From the NCBI GenBank assembly GCA_932521025.1, contig OW051469.1, forward strand, positions 7,390,398-7,454,397: a DNA stretch of 64,000 nucleotides. The letters are read 5' to 3'. The translations under genes were made by a program, and so were the position numbers. This DNA comes from Oscheius onirici (taxonomy: Eukaryota > Nematoda > Chromadorea > Rhabditida > Rhabditidae). Shown one piece after another: positions 10,030 to 21,420 of the stretch (position 1 is its first letter; every line of letters starts with the position of its first letter). The notes beneath the pieces are model-generated. The model saw nothing but the letters and a program-made list of their open reading frames with translations, was not told where the DNA came from and ran no database searches.

Positions 10030-11453
10030 ATGCTGCCTCCCAGGATGCTCGTCTTCTACTGGATAGTAGCTGCTACCGCCCACAGCAAACTGACTCCGGT
10101 TTCGCCTATCCGCTGGATGCCTCCCACAAGTCAGGAATGGAAGGAAGCCGAACTGGATCAGGATGTCAAGACGTACTGGGAGCAGGAATGGGCGAAGAGT
10201 GACTGGGACGATGCGTGTAAGGACGAAAAGTTGAAGATTGTTCCCGTCTACTTCTGGCCGGGCGAACGAGTTGATCTACCGTGTCACATGTGCGAGCTGG
10301 CTTTCGTCTTCAACGGCAAGATGAAGCGATGGGGAGTGGCGGAGAATGTGGCCGAATTCCTGGAGAATCCGCAAAAGACTGTTGTCTCGGAGAGGAGCAA
10401 GTGGAAGCAGGTTCAGAACCGGAACTGGTTCGATGAGAGACAGTCGCGACCGACGGTAGATGAGGCGGAAAGTGACAAGCTACCGTATGCCTGGGTCCCA
10501 CAGAAGAAGAGTCAAAAGGCCACACTGGATGAGAAGGAACCGTCGACATTTCTTCAACGCGACGGCAAGCTGTCCATTGTGAGAGCCTCTCCGGCTGTTC
10601 AAGGCGTCTACTTTTGTTACGATGAAAACTCGCTCGGCTCGACGAATCTCTTCTACGTCGTCATGGCCATGGTTCCGCCTGTCTCCTTGACCAAGGATCA
10701 CGCTTTCAGTAAGTCTCGTTCTCTCAAATATAATTCAATCTTTCAGCCGACGGATGTTCGGACAACGACTTCATCCGTCCTTCGTTCAACTGGCGCTTTC
10801 ACTTCCTGCCAGCCGTACGAAATGACCGTCCCGAGAGCTGTCTCAAAGATCCCAGCACCTGCGGAAACACGACGTATCTCGATGTGACGAACACGACGGA
10901 CAGTAAGGGAGAAGTCGTCTGTGATCTGGACCACTGTCGCGTCGAAGTGGTCAACATTGCCGACAAGTCCGTAGCTGATCTCAATGTGGCCATCGAGCTC
11001 CGATGGGACGAGTGGACGCCGTGTCTGGGAGGAGTTCAACGTCGCGAAGCTCACTGTCATCTGATCCGGAAAGAGGGACAAGTCATTCCAGAAGACACGT
11101 CAGCAGCCTTCACCTGGCTGGCCGAACTGAACAGTCTCTTCGATCTGGAGCCATTCAGGATGGAAGGAGTCCGATTGTACAGCTCCCTCATCCCCTCGCT
11201 CATACAGGGTCTGGACAAGCTCACAGGCTGTCGGATGAAGAAGGAAGCGCTCTTGGAGAATGCCTACCGCGAGATTGTGCTCTACACGATGGGCGTCAGG
11301 ACAGCCGATGGGAAGAAGGTCGACCGAAGAACGGACTACAGCTTCCGACTGACCAATGCCTTCCAGGCTTGTCTTGGCTATGAGAGGGAAAAGACTGACT
11401 GGGAACTGGTCGTCGGCACCTACATGGTCGAATCGCGTAGCTGTGAGAAATAA
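10030..11453 (+). CDS. Secreted Ig-like domain protein, possibly FAM187-like
   Basis: Two exons (10030-10708 and 10747-11453, a 38-bp intron) give 461 residues. The start MLPPRMLVFYWIVAATAHS is a signal peptide, and the ATG lies two bases after TTCCAG, a likely trans-splice acceptor. The cysteine pair in VDLPCHMCELAF and the later VQGVYFCYDE fit an immunoglobulin-like fold (VxLPC and YxCYxE). The second exon carries CSDN, SCLKDP, CGNTTY and a thrombospondin-like DEWTPCLGGVQRREAHCH patch (about residue 310). An Ig domain followed by a W-x-x-W-x-x-C segment recalls the FAM187 family, but I am not certain. The product should be extracellular or bound to the cell surface; no second membrane segment is seen. 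Confidence 0.75.
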
Positions 11454-12869
11454 CGTTTGAGTTTAATGAACAATTTTCTGTTTGTCTCTATATAAAGCAC
11501 AAAACATTTTGTGCAAGACTTTCAAAAGAAAAGTCTACCTTCTGTTTATAAATATTCAGCCTTGTGACTCTCTGGCTCTCCCTCCCTCTCCAGGCCATCG
11601 ATTGTGCGGGGTCTTCTGGCAGGGCCCTGAAGGCTCAATTAGCTGAAATAATCAGTCTCCCCTCTCGAGACATGTTTATCCTTTCCTCTGTGTAATCTGA
11701 CACTGTTCCATGCTCCCCTTTTTCCCTCGTGACCAGATTCTTTTCCTGGTACAACTTCCAAAAAGTGGGAGGTCATCTGGTGCAAATCTGCACGCGACAT
11801 GGCTAGTTGAACACAGAGAGTGTTTTTTAGGAACGGGGATTCGGGAACCCAATTGCAGAGCCTCATTACTCCCGTTCAGAGTGCAGCACGTGAGAGTTGT
11901 CTGTCTGTTCCCCCTCTCAATCTCTGAAAAATCTCGTGCATTTTAATAGCTAAAGAGGGCTTTCTAAGAAGCTCATCTCTAGATTCTGTCTGGAACTTAT
12001 TTTGTTTGAAAGAGTCTTTATTTTTAAATACTGGAATGCAATCAAATTAAATTCAAAATTTAAGCCTTTACGATTGGAGACCTTAGATTCTCTTGAAGAT
12101 AATAATTTAGAATCTCTTTAAAAACGTGATATTTAAAAAAAATCCCTTATCAGCTGAAAGTTTGCCTGAGAGCGTTGTGATGCTGACTAACTACGATTAT
12201 GAGAAAAACACTTTTTTCTATTGCATTTCTAGCAGCTCGTTATAGCAGACATCACAAACACCTCGAACCAACTTATTGTAAGAGATCAACAAGAATTTGT
12301 TCCCATACTTTTAGCATTGTTTCCAGTGCCCTTCTATTCCCCTCACAGTTAAAAAAGCTACCGATAGGCAAAGTAATTTCCACTAACATTGCCGTCAATC
12401 AATTATGTCTTGAGCTTTTCACTTTGAGTCTTTTCAGAAGGTTTTTCCTGTTCCCGCAACAATTAAAGATATAAAACAGAGCCAATAACTCCGAGGATTT
12501 TTCTGAGAAATGAATCGTACTGAGCAAAAATAGGAACAACTGGCTTACCCAGAAACTGAAGAGTTTAGGTGACTAACCTCCTGAGAATTGAGAGGGTCTA
12601 GAAACACGCTCTTTTCATCGAAATCTGTTAAACTTACGCAATTTTTCCGACATATCATTTTCTCTCAAAGACCCAGTTCCACTTCGTTTACGAGCCGCTA
12701 TTCAGTTACACGCTTGATCTTTGTTATTGAGCACATTGGCCAACTAGATCCTGTTCAATGAGTCTCTCCTCTTTCCCCTCTATTTTCAATAATTTTCAGA
12801 GTCTGCTGTAGTCGTGCTTCAATTCATTTAGAAGAAGCGAGCAGACAGGAGGAGCAGCGGTGCGTGCCA
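11454..12869. other. Intergenic stretch, no gene seen
   Basis: It holds the 3' flank of the Ig-like gene (TATATAAAGC near 11491) and the 5' flank of the peptidase gene. Open frames at 11710 and 12199 lack acceptors, donors and recognisable content. Confidence 0.4.
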
Positions 12870-15800
12870 ATGCCGTTCGGGGATGCACCGGACTATGTCC
12901 AGATGAGGACGAATGAGAGTCACATGCAGTTGATAGCCATGGACAGCTCAGACACGGCCAGGTCCTCTCCTTGTTTTAACACACCTCCGCCGAGGGATGA
13001 GCCACCGGCGGTTATTTTTATTCCGGGCAAGGTGAGTCGACGTCTTTTTAATTGGTAGATGCTCATCATTTAACGCGCGTTAACACACCTTCGACTTTCT
13101 AAGCTATCTACGTTTCTAGTTTTCCTTTTTTACGTCTGTTCAAGGGAATCCTTTAACATTTTTTTGAGGTCATTTGTCCATCAGTTTGTTGCCCTATGGT
13201 TCATAAGAACATAGTTTTTGAGGGCACTGATCACCCCTACACAAAACTGTTCCCCTGCTCAGACCGGTCCCAATATCCACCAGTCATATCCACACACGGG
13301 TCAATGAATCCACTGCCGCCTGAACAACATATGATGTAGTTTATACGAGACCCTTTTTAATCCCTTCCGCTCCATAAGCGGAGTAATGTGATGGACGCTG
13401 AAAAGAAGGTTTACTAGTCGCCCCTATCAATAGTCCCATGTTACAGGGCACAGCGAGATGGTGGCGGAAGCGAACGGGACTCGAGAGGGTTCTAATTCCA
13501 GTTTCCATACTTCTGGCTCTTCTCGTCTTCATCTTGCTTCTTGTTATTTTGACGTTGGATAGGAGGCGAGGTGAGTAAGAAGACTTCCAAAATGACCAGA
13601 TGTTTAGAAATAGAGAGAGAAGGGGGCAGACCTCCTCCGTTTGTTGCTCCTGCTCTCAGTACGATTGCACTGACTACAACCAATCCAATAACTATAACGA
13701 CATCGACAACTACTGGCAGCTCGGAGCCAAAGATTTGTACAACTCCGGGATGTGTGAAGGCGGCAAATAATTTGGTGAGTGGAAGTAAAAAGGAGTAACG
13801 AACAAACCTTTCCAGTTAAACGCCATGAATCAAAGCGTCAATCCTTGTGATGACTTTTATGAGTTTGCTTGTGGATCTTGGAATGCAGATAATCCGATTC
13901 CTGATGACATGTTCGCCTTCGGTACCTTTTCTCATGTCCGGGAACAGGTCCGTCTACAGTCTCGAGGTAATTGTTTCTATTACAAAATAACAGCTGGTTC
14001 AGTACTTCTGGAGCAGGGTGTTTCTTCCGACTCGCGTTCCATCAACATGGCTCGAACGGCTTACAAAACTTGTATGAACACGACCCAGTTGGACGAACTG
14101 AAGACGACTTCTCTCATCCAGACCATCAAAGAACTCGGAGGATGGCCTCTTCTCAGGAATGAACAGTGGAAACAGGACAGTTTTCATCTGACAGATCTGT
14201 TGAGTGAGTCTCGTGCTCGATACGGATCCGACGTCTTCTTCCAACTCTACGTCTACGCCGATTCGAAGAATACAACCAGGAATACCCTCTTTGTGAGAGT
14301 AGTTCTCTATTGAACAAATGTCCTTTTCTAGGTGGATCAAGGCGGTCTGACTCTCGGTCGTGGAGCAAGAGACTACTATCTGAACAACACTCTCTTCTCT
14401 TCGCACATGACAGCGTATCGGAAGTATCTTTTCAAGGTAGGTCTTTCTGTCTCTCTTTTACCTGTTACCTTTAGGTCGTTCGCCTTCTCCAAGCTGATTT
14501 GGGAATCGAGGGTAATGAAATTGAACTTACTAAAGACATCGAGGACATTATCGCCTTCGAAACGAAGCTGGCTAATGTGAGTCCCATTCCAGTTTAATCC
14601 TATCTTTCCTCCAGATTACTGTAGCAGAGGATGAGCGAAGAAACAATACCCGGCTTCACAATCGACGAGTTTTTAGTGATCTGCAGGAATATCTTCCTGA
14701 TGTAGTTCTTTGTTTATTCTCTCCGGAAAAAACCATTTCTAGATCGACTGGGTTCACTTTTTCCGTCGCGTGGCTCCAGCCGAAATTAGCCATCTTTTCC
14801 ATAACGAGACGGAAGTCATTGTCTGTGAGATAGACTTCCTCAGAAACGTGTCACTGCTCGTGAAGGAAACTGATCCAGTCGTCTTAGCAAACTACATCTT
14901 ATGGAGAGTGGTTCAGACCAATGTACGCTTTCTGGACGATAGATTTGAGGACATCAAGCAGGTTTGTTCATTCCTTTTTCTTTACAACATTTATCAGGAC
15001 TTTGTCCGAGTGATGACTGGTCAACAGCAGAGAAGTCCGAGATGGAAAGACTGTGCTCAAGTCCCTGCCACTATTCTGCCACTGGCAGCCGGGGCAATCT
15101 ATGTCGATGCTCATTTCAACTCGGAGGACAAGAGGGAAGCTATGGTGAGTTCTATGAACACAGAAAATCTCAAGCTTTTCAGCTGATGATTGACATGCTC
15201 CGAACTTCCTTCATCGAACTAGTCGTTGCAAATGACTGGATGGACGCAAAGACCAAAGCTGTGGCAATTGAAAAGGCCAACTCAATGATCCAGAACATCG
15301 GATACCCGGAACTGATCAAAGACCACACCAGACTGGACAACGAGTACTCTCTCCTGGAGATTCTGCCTGCCGATAGTTACTACCAACTGATGGTCAAGTC
15401 TGTCGTCTGGATGCAGAACAAAGAGTTCCGAAAACTGCTGAAACCGTTCGATCGCAAAGAGTTTGACGTCTCTCCAGCCATTGTAAATGCCTTCTACAGT
15501 CCGGAAAGGAATGCTATATGTGAGTCAAAAAGAACAATAAATTAGGTTTTCATAGCTTTCCCGGCTGGAATCCTACAGCCTCCCTTCTTTAGTGGTTCCT
15601 TCCCCAAGGCAGTCAACTACGGAGCCATGGGAGCAGTCATCGGACACGAAATTACCCATGGATTCGACGATCAGGTAGTTTTACGAGAATTACAGAGAAT
15701 TACTAGAATTTCAGGGAAGTCAGTACGATAAAGCTGGAAATCTGTTCAACTGGTGGTCGGAGGAGAGTATGAAGGCGTTTGATGTGCGCCGACAGTGTAT

Positions 15801-17389
15801 AGTTGACCAGTACGGGAACTACTCTATTCCGAAGACGAACTATCGTGTGAATGGAAAATTGACGCAGGGAGAGAATATCGCGGACAACGGAGGAGTCAAA
15901 GAGGCCTACAGGGTGAGTGGATGGGGACAGGGGAAACAGGGAGAAAAGTAGAGCAAATTGAGAAGATGGGACAGTGGTACTCAATAACTGAGATAGTAGA
16001 GACGGTAAAACGAGAACAGGGAATAGCTGAATAGTGACTAAAGAGACAAAACAGAACCATTCAGAGGAACTCATGGAAACTGCGCAGGGCCAGAATTAGA
16101 AAAGTTACACAGTAAAGCATACAGAGCTTTTACGTTTGCAGCCATCAAAAGTAAAGAAAACTGACTGTTGAGCTTCCTCGTTGATCCTTCGGAAGACCAT
16201 TTTCATCTCCATCAGTCCTTCATGCGCAAACAGATTCCGCTCATTTCCAGTTGCCTCAGAGCTTCAAAATCCGTGTTATTTATATATCAGGCCTCCGTTA
16301 GCTTGATATTCTCGAGGTTCTGCTCTCCCGAATGTCTCTCAATCTTCCTTGTTCTTGAAATTCCTATGGGCTCCATGCTAACACGATTTCCTCCAATTGT
16401 CCCTGAAAATTACAGAAAACAAACTTTACTCAAAGAATATCTCTATGTCAGTTAGGAGCACTTTTCGAGCACTTTCAGTCTTCCGGCCTAGAGGGTTTCC
16501 AAGAACTGTACCAAACACCGCTATGGATTCAAGGAGTGCCCTCAGAGCCGGGAAGACCGAGAATGACATACCATCTGACGATGGCTGCTAGCAAGTGGCG
16601 GTTTCACGTGCTAGCCATCATTTTTTTAGACTCTTTTCCAAAATCAAAACGCGAAATGGGCTACTGTGTACAAAGAAAATATACACTGACCTTGGGAAAG
16701 GAAAAAAGGCGACCATCCAGAGGAGTAGAACATTGAAGACTGGTGTCTCTTCAAAGAGTGAAAGTTGACAAGTCAATTAATAGTAGTTGTCAACTTTTCT
16801 TGTCAAAAACTTGACAAGTTTTGACAAGTAAAAATTCGAAGTCAAAAAAGCAAAAGCTTACGACACCCGGGATTCCCAAGCCGTCTCCGATCCAAGTACT
16901 AACCGGGCCCAACGTTGCTTGACTTGCCAGATCGGACGGGATGGCGTACTTTCAACGTGGTGTAGCCGTAAGCGATCGCACAAATTTCTGCCAAAGACAC
17001 ATGATCGGGCCTATGTTTAGTCTAGTGTTCCTCAAAAACATTCAAAGATTTCCAACATGAACGACACGTTTCAGGCCTATGACAGCTTTATGATGAAGAA
17101 CGGAGAAGAGCCGCGATTGCCCGGTCTGCAAAAGTACACGAATCAGCAGATCTTCTTCCTCAGCTACGCTCATTTCTGGTGTGGACAGAAGAAGGAGGCT
17201 GCTGCAATGCAACAGGTACTGTTTCCTCCTTTCTCCAAAAAAAAGTCTCTTCAGGTTCTGACTGACGAGCATTCCCCGGAAATTTTCCGCGTTCTGGGCG
17301 TCCTATCCAACATGAAGCAGTTTTCCGAAGCCTACAATTGTCCTCTGGGCTCTGCTATCAATCCCTCCCAAAAATGTGTAGTCTGGTAA
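12870..17389 (+). CDS. Neprilysin-type zinc metallopeptidase (M13), type II membrane protein
   Basis: This is a complete M13 peptidase of roughly 750-800 residues in about 14 exons. The cytoplasmic exon (12870-13031) is followed by one membrane segment ([20 protein letters not shown], about 13490-13550). The ectodomain begins [13 protein letters not shown] and has [20 protein letters not shown], the family start. Later come [21 protein letters not shown], the zinc site [12 protein letters not shown] (HExxH, about 15645-15680), [15 protein letters not shown] with the third zinc ligand (about 15875-15910), and the C-terminal [14 protein letters not shown] and [16 protein letters not shown]. All catalytic residues I can check are present, so it should be an active ectopeptidase that cleaves small peptides outside the cell. 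Exon 2 is best ended at GTAAGA (about 13575) to keep the frame. The intron from about 15911 to 17073 is far larger than the others and holds an antisense 5S rRNA gene. Confidence 0.93.
16855..16973 (-). rRNA. 5S ribosomal RNA
   Basis: On the minus strand the 119-nt segment starts GCTTACGGCTACACCACGTT and ends GGGTGTCGTAAGCT. The two ends pair as helix I, and the internal GATCTGGCAAGTCAAGCAAC and AGTACTTGGATCGGAGACGG are the A-box and C-box region of the internal promoter. TTTT runs follow just downstream on the minus strand. It differs from the C. elegans 5S mainly in the first stem-loop region. It lies antisense within the last large intron of the peptidase gene. Only one copy is in the window, with no recognised spliced-leader gene beside it. 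Confidence 0.95.
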
Positions 17390-17572
17390 TTCTGTGTATG
17401 CTGTTTTCCCCTGCGACGAGTACAATCCCGCCTTCCTATAGACTTGCCCCTAAATTCCCATATCCCGTTTTAGATAAGAGACACGTAAAAAACTTTATTT
17501 CGTAATACTGTGCTGGCAGCATAAGTTAGACTTTTTGTACAAACAAGAGGGCTCCAGGCACACACCGGTTCC

Positions 17573-18821
17573 TTACTGAAAAAAGTATATATTTGTTTTG
17601 AAAATGAAGAGACTCTTACCGCCTTAGTCTGACGATCCATCCATCCGTTGATGGAAGCTCCGATCTTGTCCTCCTCCTTCTCCTCAGTGGCGGCCTGCTT
17701 GCGAGCCTTGACCGGCAGACCAACAGCAGCAGCGGGCCAGTTAGCGGTCATTCTCATGACATCGGGCCAGTTGGCTGGGACTGGGGGCACGTAGTTGAAG
17801 AAGGGAGTGGCCGGGCGCCAGGCAGCTCCGTAAGTCGACCAGATGGGGCAGCAGAAATATGGTCCGATGTCGACAGAGTTGGTGGCGTAGCAGTAGGACT
17901 GAGGAGGGCACTGAGGCCATGGTCTCTTGGGGTCGCATTCGATTGGGAGAGACGGTCCCCCGGGACACTGTCCGACGGGAGCAACTGGGACAGCTGGCTG
18001 GAGGAGAGGAGCCACAGGGATGGCTGGGGCAGCGGCGACTAAAGAGAGATTTGAGTTGGTCTCAAGACTGGACTGTGCATTGTTAGTATACGTCTAGGAC
18101 AGAGAGAATATGGTACTATTTAAAAGTACAGTACTACTGGATTCCATTGCAGTTGCATATCTAGATTGGGATGTTACTGTATGCTTTCAAGGTCATGCAA
18201 AGAACGAGCGACAATGTGAAAGAGTGCCAAAACAGATTGTAGCTTTTGAAGTTGACGAATATCTCCAGCTTGCGGAACAACTGTAGAAACTGTCAAAAAT
18301 ATGGATAAAGGTAAACGATATCTTATCAGAAAATGCTGCTGTTGCAGTTGTCGCAAAATTTGACTCTCTAGATACTGAAGAAAAGCTAAGAGTTAGAAGA
18401 CGTTCCCGAAAACACATTAATTCGAGCAATTCGCCCTCTTGAAAACTTACCGGGAGCCACGGGCGCGACTGGAGCTACAGCGGGAGCAGCAGCGACGGGG
18501 ACGGCTGTAAAAGCCAAAGGTAAGACATGTTTTTGTGCAAAAAGAGACCGACCATGTTGAGAGAAAAAAAAAGAGAGAATGGAACCAACCTGCGGCAAGA
18601 GGAATGTTTCTTGGGACCTGGGCCACTCCGGCGAGAGGAGTGATGTACTGACGACGCTTGCCTTCGCTCTTGCCCTCCTCTTAAAAAGGGAAAGTTTTGG
18701 AAAAGGCGAAGAAAATACACAGAATAAGAAGAAGAAAAGGGAGGAAAAGCTTACCAGTTTGAGGAGCAGCAAACGCGACGGCGAGACAGGCGAAACCCAG
18801 GAAGAGCTGCTTGCTAAGCAT
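17573..18821 (-). CDS. Secreted Pro/Ala-rich protein with a lustrin-type cysteine domain
   Basis: Five exons. Exon 1 encodes the signal peptide MLSKQLFLGFACLAVAFAAP. Exon 2 carries a basic stretch (EEGKSEGKRRQYITPLAG), exon 3 is a pure AVPVAAAPAVAPVAPVAP repeat, and exon 4 continues this repeat. It then gives a domain with CPGG...ECDP...QCPPQSYCYATN...YFCCP, close to the lustrin cysteine-rich pattern, and a charged tail ending at TAA 17573-17575. The last exon contributes only the stop. A TATA box lies 32-40 bp before the ATG. The composition suggests an abundant structural secretion such as a cuticle component. The exact family assignment is tentative. Confidence 0.8.
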
Positions 18822-18852
18822 GTTTAGATGCTCTGTGCTCTGGAACTGTCGG

Positions 18853-18861
18853 CTCTTTATA
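18853..18861 (-). promoter_or_regulatory. TATA box of the 17.6-18.8 kb gene
   Basis: TATAAAGAG on the minus strand, 32-40 bp before the ATG at 18821. At usual TATA spacing, transcription would begin only a few bases before the start codon. Confidence 0.6.
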
Positions 18862-21265
18862 CGTGTCGGCGACTCCGCCTTTCGGGCCGACCAGCTGCGC
18901 AAAAACTGTCCTCTACCCGCTTCGGGTTACGCCCTGTGGCAACGACGGCATTCCGCCCCGAGATCACAAATAGACTCTCCTACTATTCAGGACGGAGAGG
19001 AAGTTAGAGCATGGTTGGGATGAGTCACGGCGACTGGGAGATGACTAAGACTTCCGTGTAGTTCTTTGGAGAAACGAGTGTTCTTTGCACATGCCTCCGA
19101 AAATTCTCGAATATGTGTGCAAGTTATATGTAAAAAGTTTGTCTCACATCTACAGGTACCAGATATCATTTTCATTTTGAGAGAACATGTAAGATCCGCT
19201 TTTTTTGCTTGAAGTGTTTTGACTATCGTCATCTGTACGTGTCTAATCTTGCGCCTTCACCTATTAGCACTTGTCAAAGACTATCCCGAGCTCATTTCGA
19301 CAAAAGCGACCAAGTTTACCCGAAGAAAGCTCTTCAAGTGTGGAATCAATCAACTTGTGTGTGTAGAATCTCGGAAAAGACTCCATTACATGAGCTAAAA
19401 GACACTCACAATGATCTGTTCTTAAAAGTTACGATCCGAGTTTCATCATTGCTAGTTGGAATCTGTCTAAAACCTAACAAAACAGAAGGTTGGCGAATAA
19501 TGACAAAATTGTTCCAAGTATATCTGAACATATCCAAATGAGTTCTAAAGCTAACACTGTTCATTCATTAGATGGATGCATTTCCGCACAGTTTAGCTTT
19601 TACAAACATCAAGAACAGTTTCGAGAAAAGTACAAAAAGCGTACAAAGCATTTTTTCTGTGGCATGAACTTTGTTGCACGTCTAAAAAGTATTCTGTGAT
19701 CCAGTTTATCTCGTGTCGGGTGATCATGTGTTTATGGTTCTTCGAAATTGCTAGATAAGGCTGTTTTTCGGTTATCTGCATAAAATTTTCGCTTCACGCA
19801 GTTTGAACCTAGGAAGTGCGATTGATTGCTCGAAGAAGAGCAATATTTGAGGATGAAAAACTGCCTCCTGCAATCTCTCACACTCGCTCTCGCAACATCT
19901 GGATTTTTGAACAAATTTGCTCGGTCGCTTTCGGGCGCGTCGCGCCGGACACAACAAGCATATCACACGGATGCCAAGTGCACACAGATCGAGGTTTTTT
20001 AGAGGTTTCGAGACCTGTGTGGTGGAAGTTGTCTGGAGTCTGAATTCTGCAGTTTTTTTTGTCAGAGGATCGGAAGAACCATTCTACAAACACGAAAGAC
20101 TGTTCTGAAACTGCGAAACATTTGTGCTATTCAGAAGCAATTTTTGAGTAGAAGTTAGAGAAACAACTATGAATCCATTGAATGAAAGTACAGCAATCCC
20201 TTTCATGACCTCCTGATCGGAAGTTTAAAAAAAACTTCCTAGACATGTTTAGTATCTAGACTCAGTTATTTTAATTTCTCCACCTTTGATAATTTTCGAA
20301 CTAGTTTCTCGGAGGATGTATCTGTTGATTTCTAGAAGTTTCTAACGCATGAAAAACTTCGATGTATTCCATCAAGCTGAAACCTTTTATTTGAAACCCA
20401 TTTCAGGTCAGACTTTCGGTCAAATTTCCTATATAATCAAGCTAGCTAGACACGACTCGAAAACCATATATTCGAGTCTATGATAACATCTACAGTCCAG
20501 TTTCCCAATAGCCTCAATAAAAAACTTTGACTTTGCCAGAGCTACCTCGATCAAAGAACATTTAGACTACCTCTCTCTCACTTTTCTTGCGTCGCGTTGC
20601 CATCATTCCCTCGTCCCCGTCGTCCCGAGACCCTATTTGTTCTCGCTCAGCTGTCCGGTCCTCGGCCCTCACCCCTGTATCAAATTCACACTCCTTCCGG
20701 TGTCCAGTTTTCTGTGTGGTGTCTGTCGTTGTCTCCTTACGGACTCTTCCTCCTTTTGATTTTTAGCGGTGGCGGGGTTGCCGCAATCTCTCTTCCGGTC
20801 AGCTTGTTTATTCTTCGGCTTATTATAGCCTTGAGGCTTTTTCACAAGGCGCGGTCATTTTCGAAGAGAGGAGAAACTGGCCGGAAAGAGACAAACGGCA
20901 AACAGTTGGAATCTGAAGAAGACATGGACACATGAACCACAGTGAGAGCACTTAAAGAGAGAGCATCGTTTTCTCGAGTTTCTTGCGACTTTCGCCGCTT
21001 TTTCCGGCGCGTGTCAACACGGTCAGGAACAGGCTGTTGGACAGGGGAAAAACGGCCGCTGGGAATCCGACAGGGGCTGGTCTCCTACTAGCTGCTGGAA
21101 AACAAACCAAAACGGTTTGCGGTAAAATGAGCTCTTGGGACAGACAGAAAAAAAAAGTTGTCGGTCAAATCTTGAACCAATCGGATGAACCGAGTCCTGA
21201 TCGGATTGACTTCAATCGTTCTCTTTTGCGACCGATCTTAAAAGCCACAGTTAATGAACTGTGAT

Positions 21266-21340
21266 CCGGTTATACGGCGCGAGGAATTGAACCCTTGGTG
21301 GCATGGATAGCAGGCTGAATGCTTACCGACTGAGCCAACC
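21266..21340 (-). repeat. Degenerate tRNA-like Pol III element
   Basis: On the minus strand a perfect box A (TGGCTCAGTCGG) and a box B (GGTTCAATTCC) have tRNA spacing. A GCAT/ATGC stem lies where the anticodon arm would be. The T-stem and acceptor stem do not pair, so it is not a working tRNA. Confidence 0.5.
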
Positions 21341-21390
21341 GATTCAAGTTGGCGCGTAACTGGGAGAAAACCTATAGAGGCACTGATTTG

Positions 21391-21420
21391 GCACTTGGAG
21401 GAAACGCACTTGGAGGAAAC
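21391..21420. repeat. 15-bp tandem duplication
   Basis: GCACTTGGAGGAAAC occurs twice, exactly head to tail. It looks like simple replication slippage. Confidence 0.8.

Noticed and set aside
16397-16736. Possible exons in the large peptidase intron
   Set aside because: Frames are short, and the peptidase reads directly from EAYR to AYDSFM across this intron as the family requires.
16764-16830. TTGACAAG/CTTGTCAA cluster considered as a CRISPR-like or regulatory repeat
   Set aside because: Irregular spacing, no spacers of constant length, and the sequence is eukaryotic; it is probably simple repeat sequence downstream of the 5S gene.
20597-20935. 112-codon plus-strand frame with a hydrophobic stretch
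   Set aside because: No acceptor, no phase-compatible neighbour and a pyrimidine-rich origin of the hydrophobic residues.
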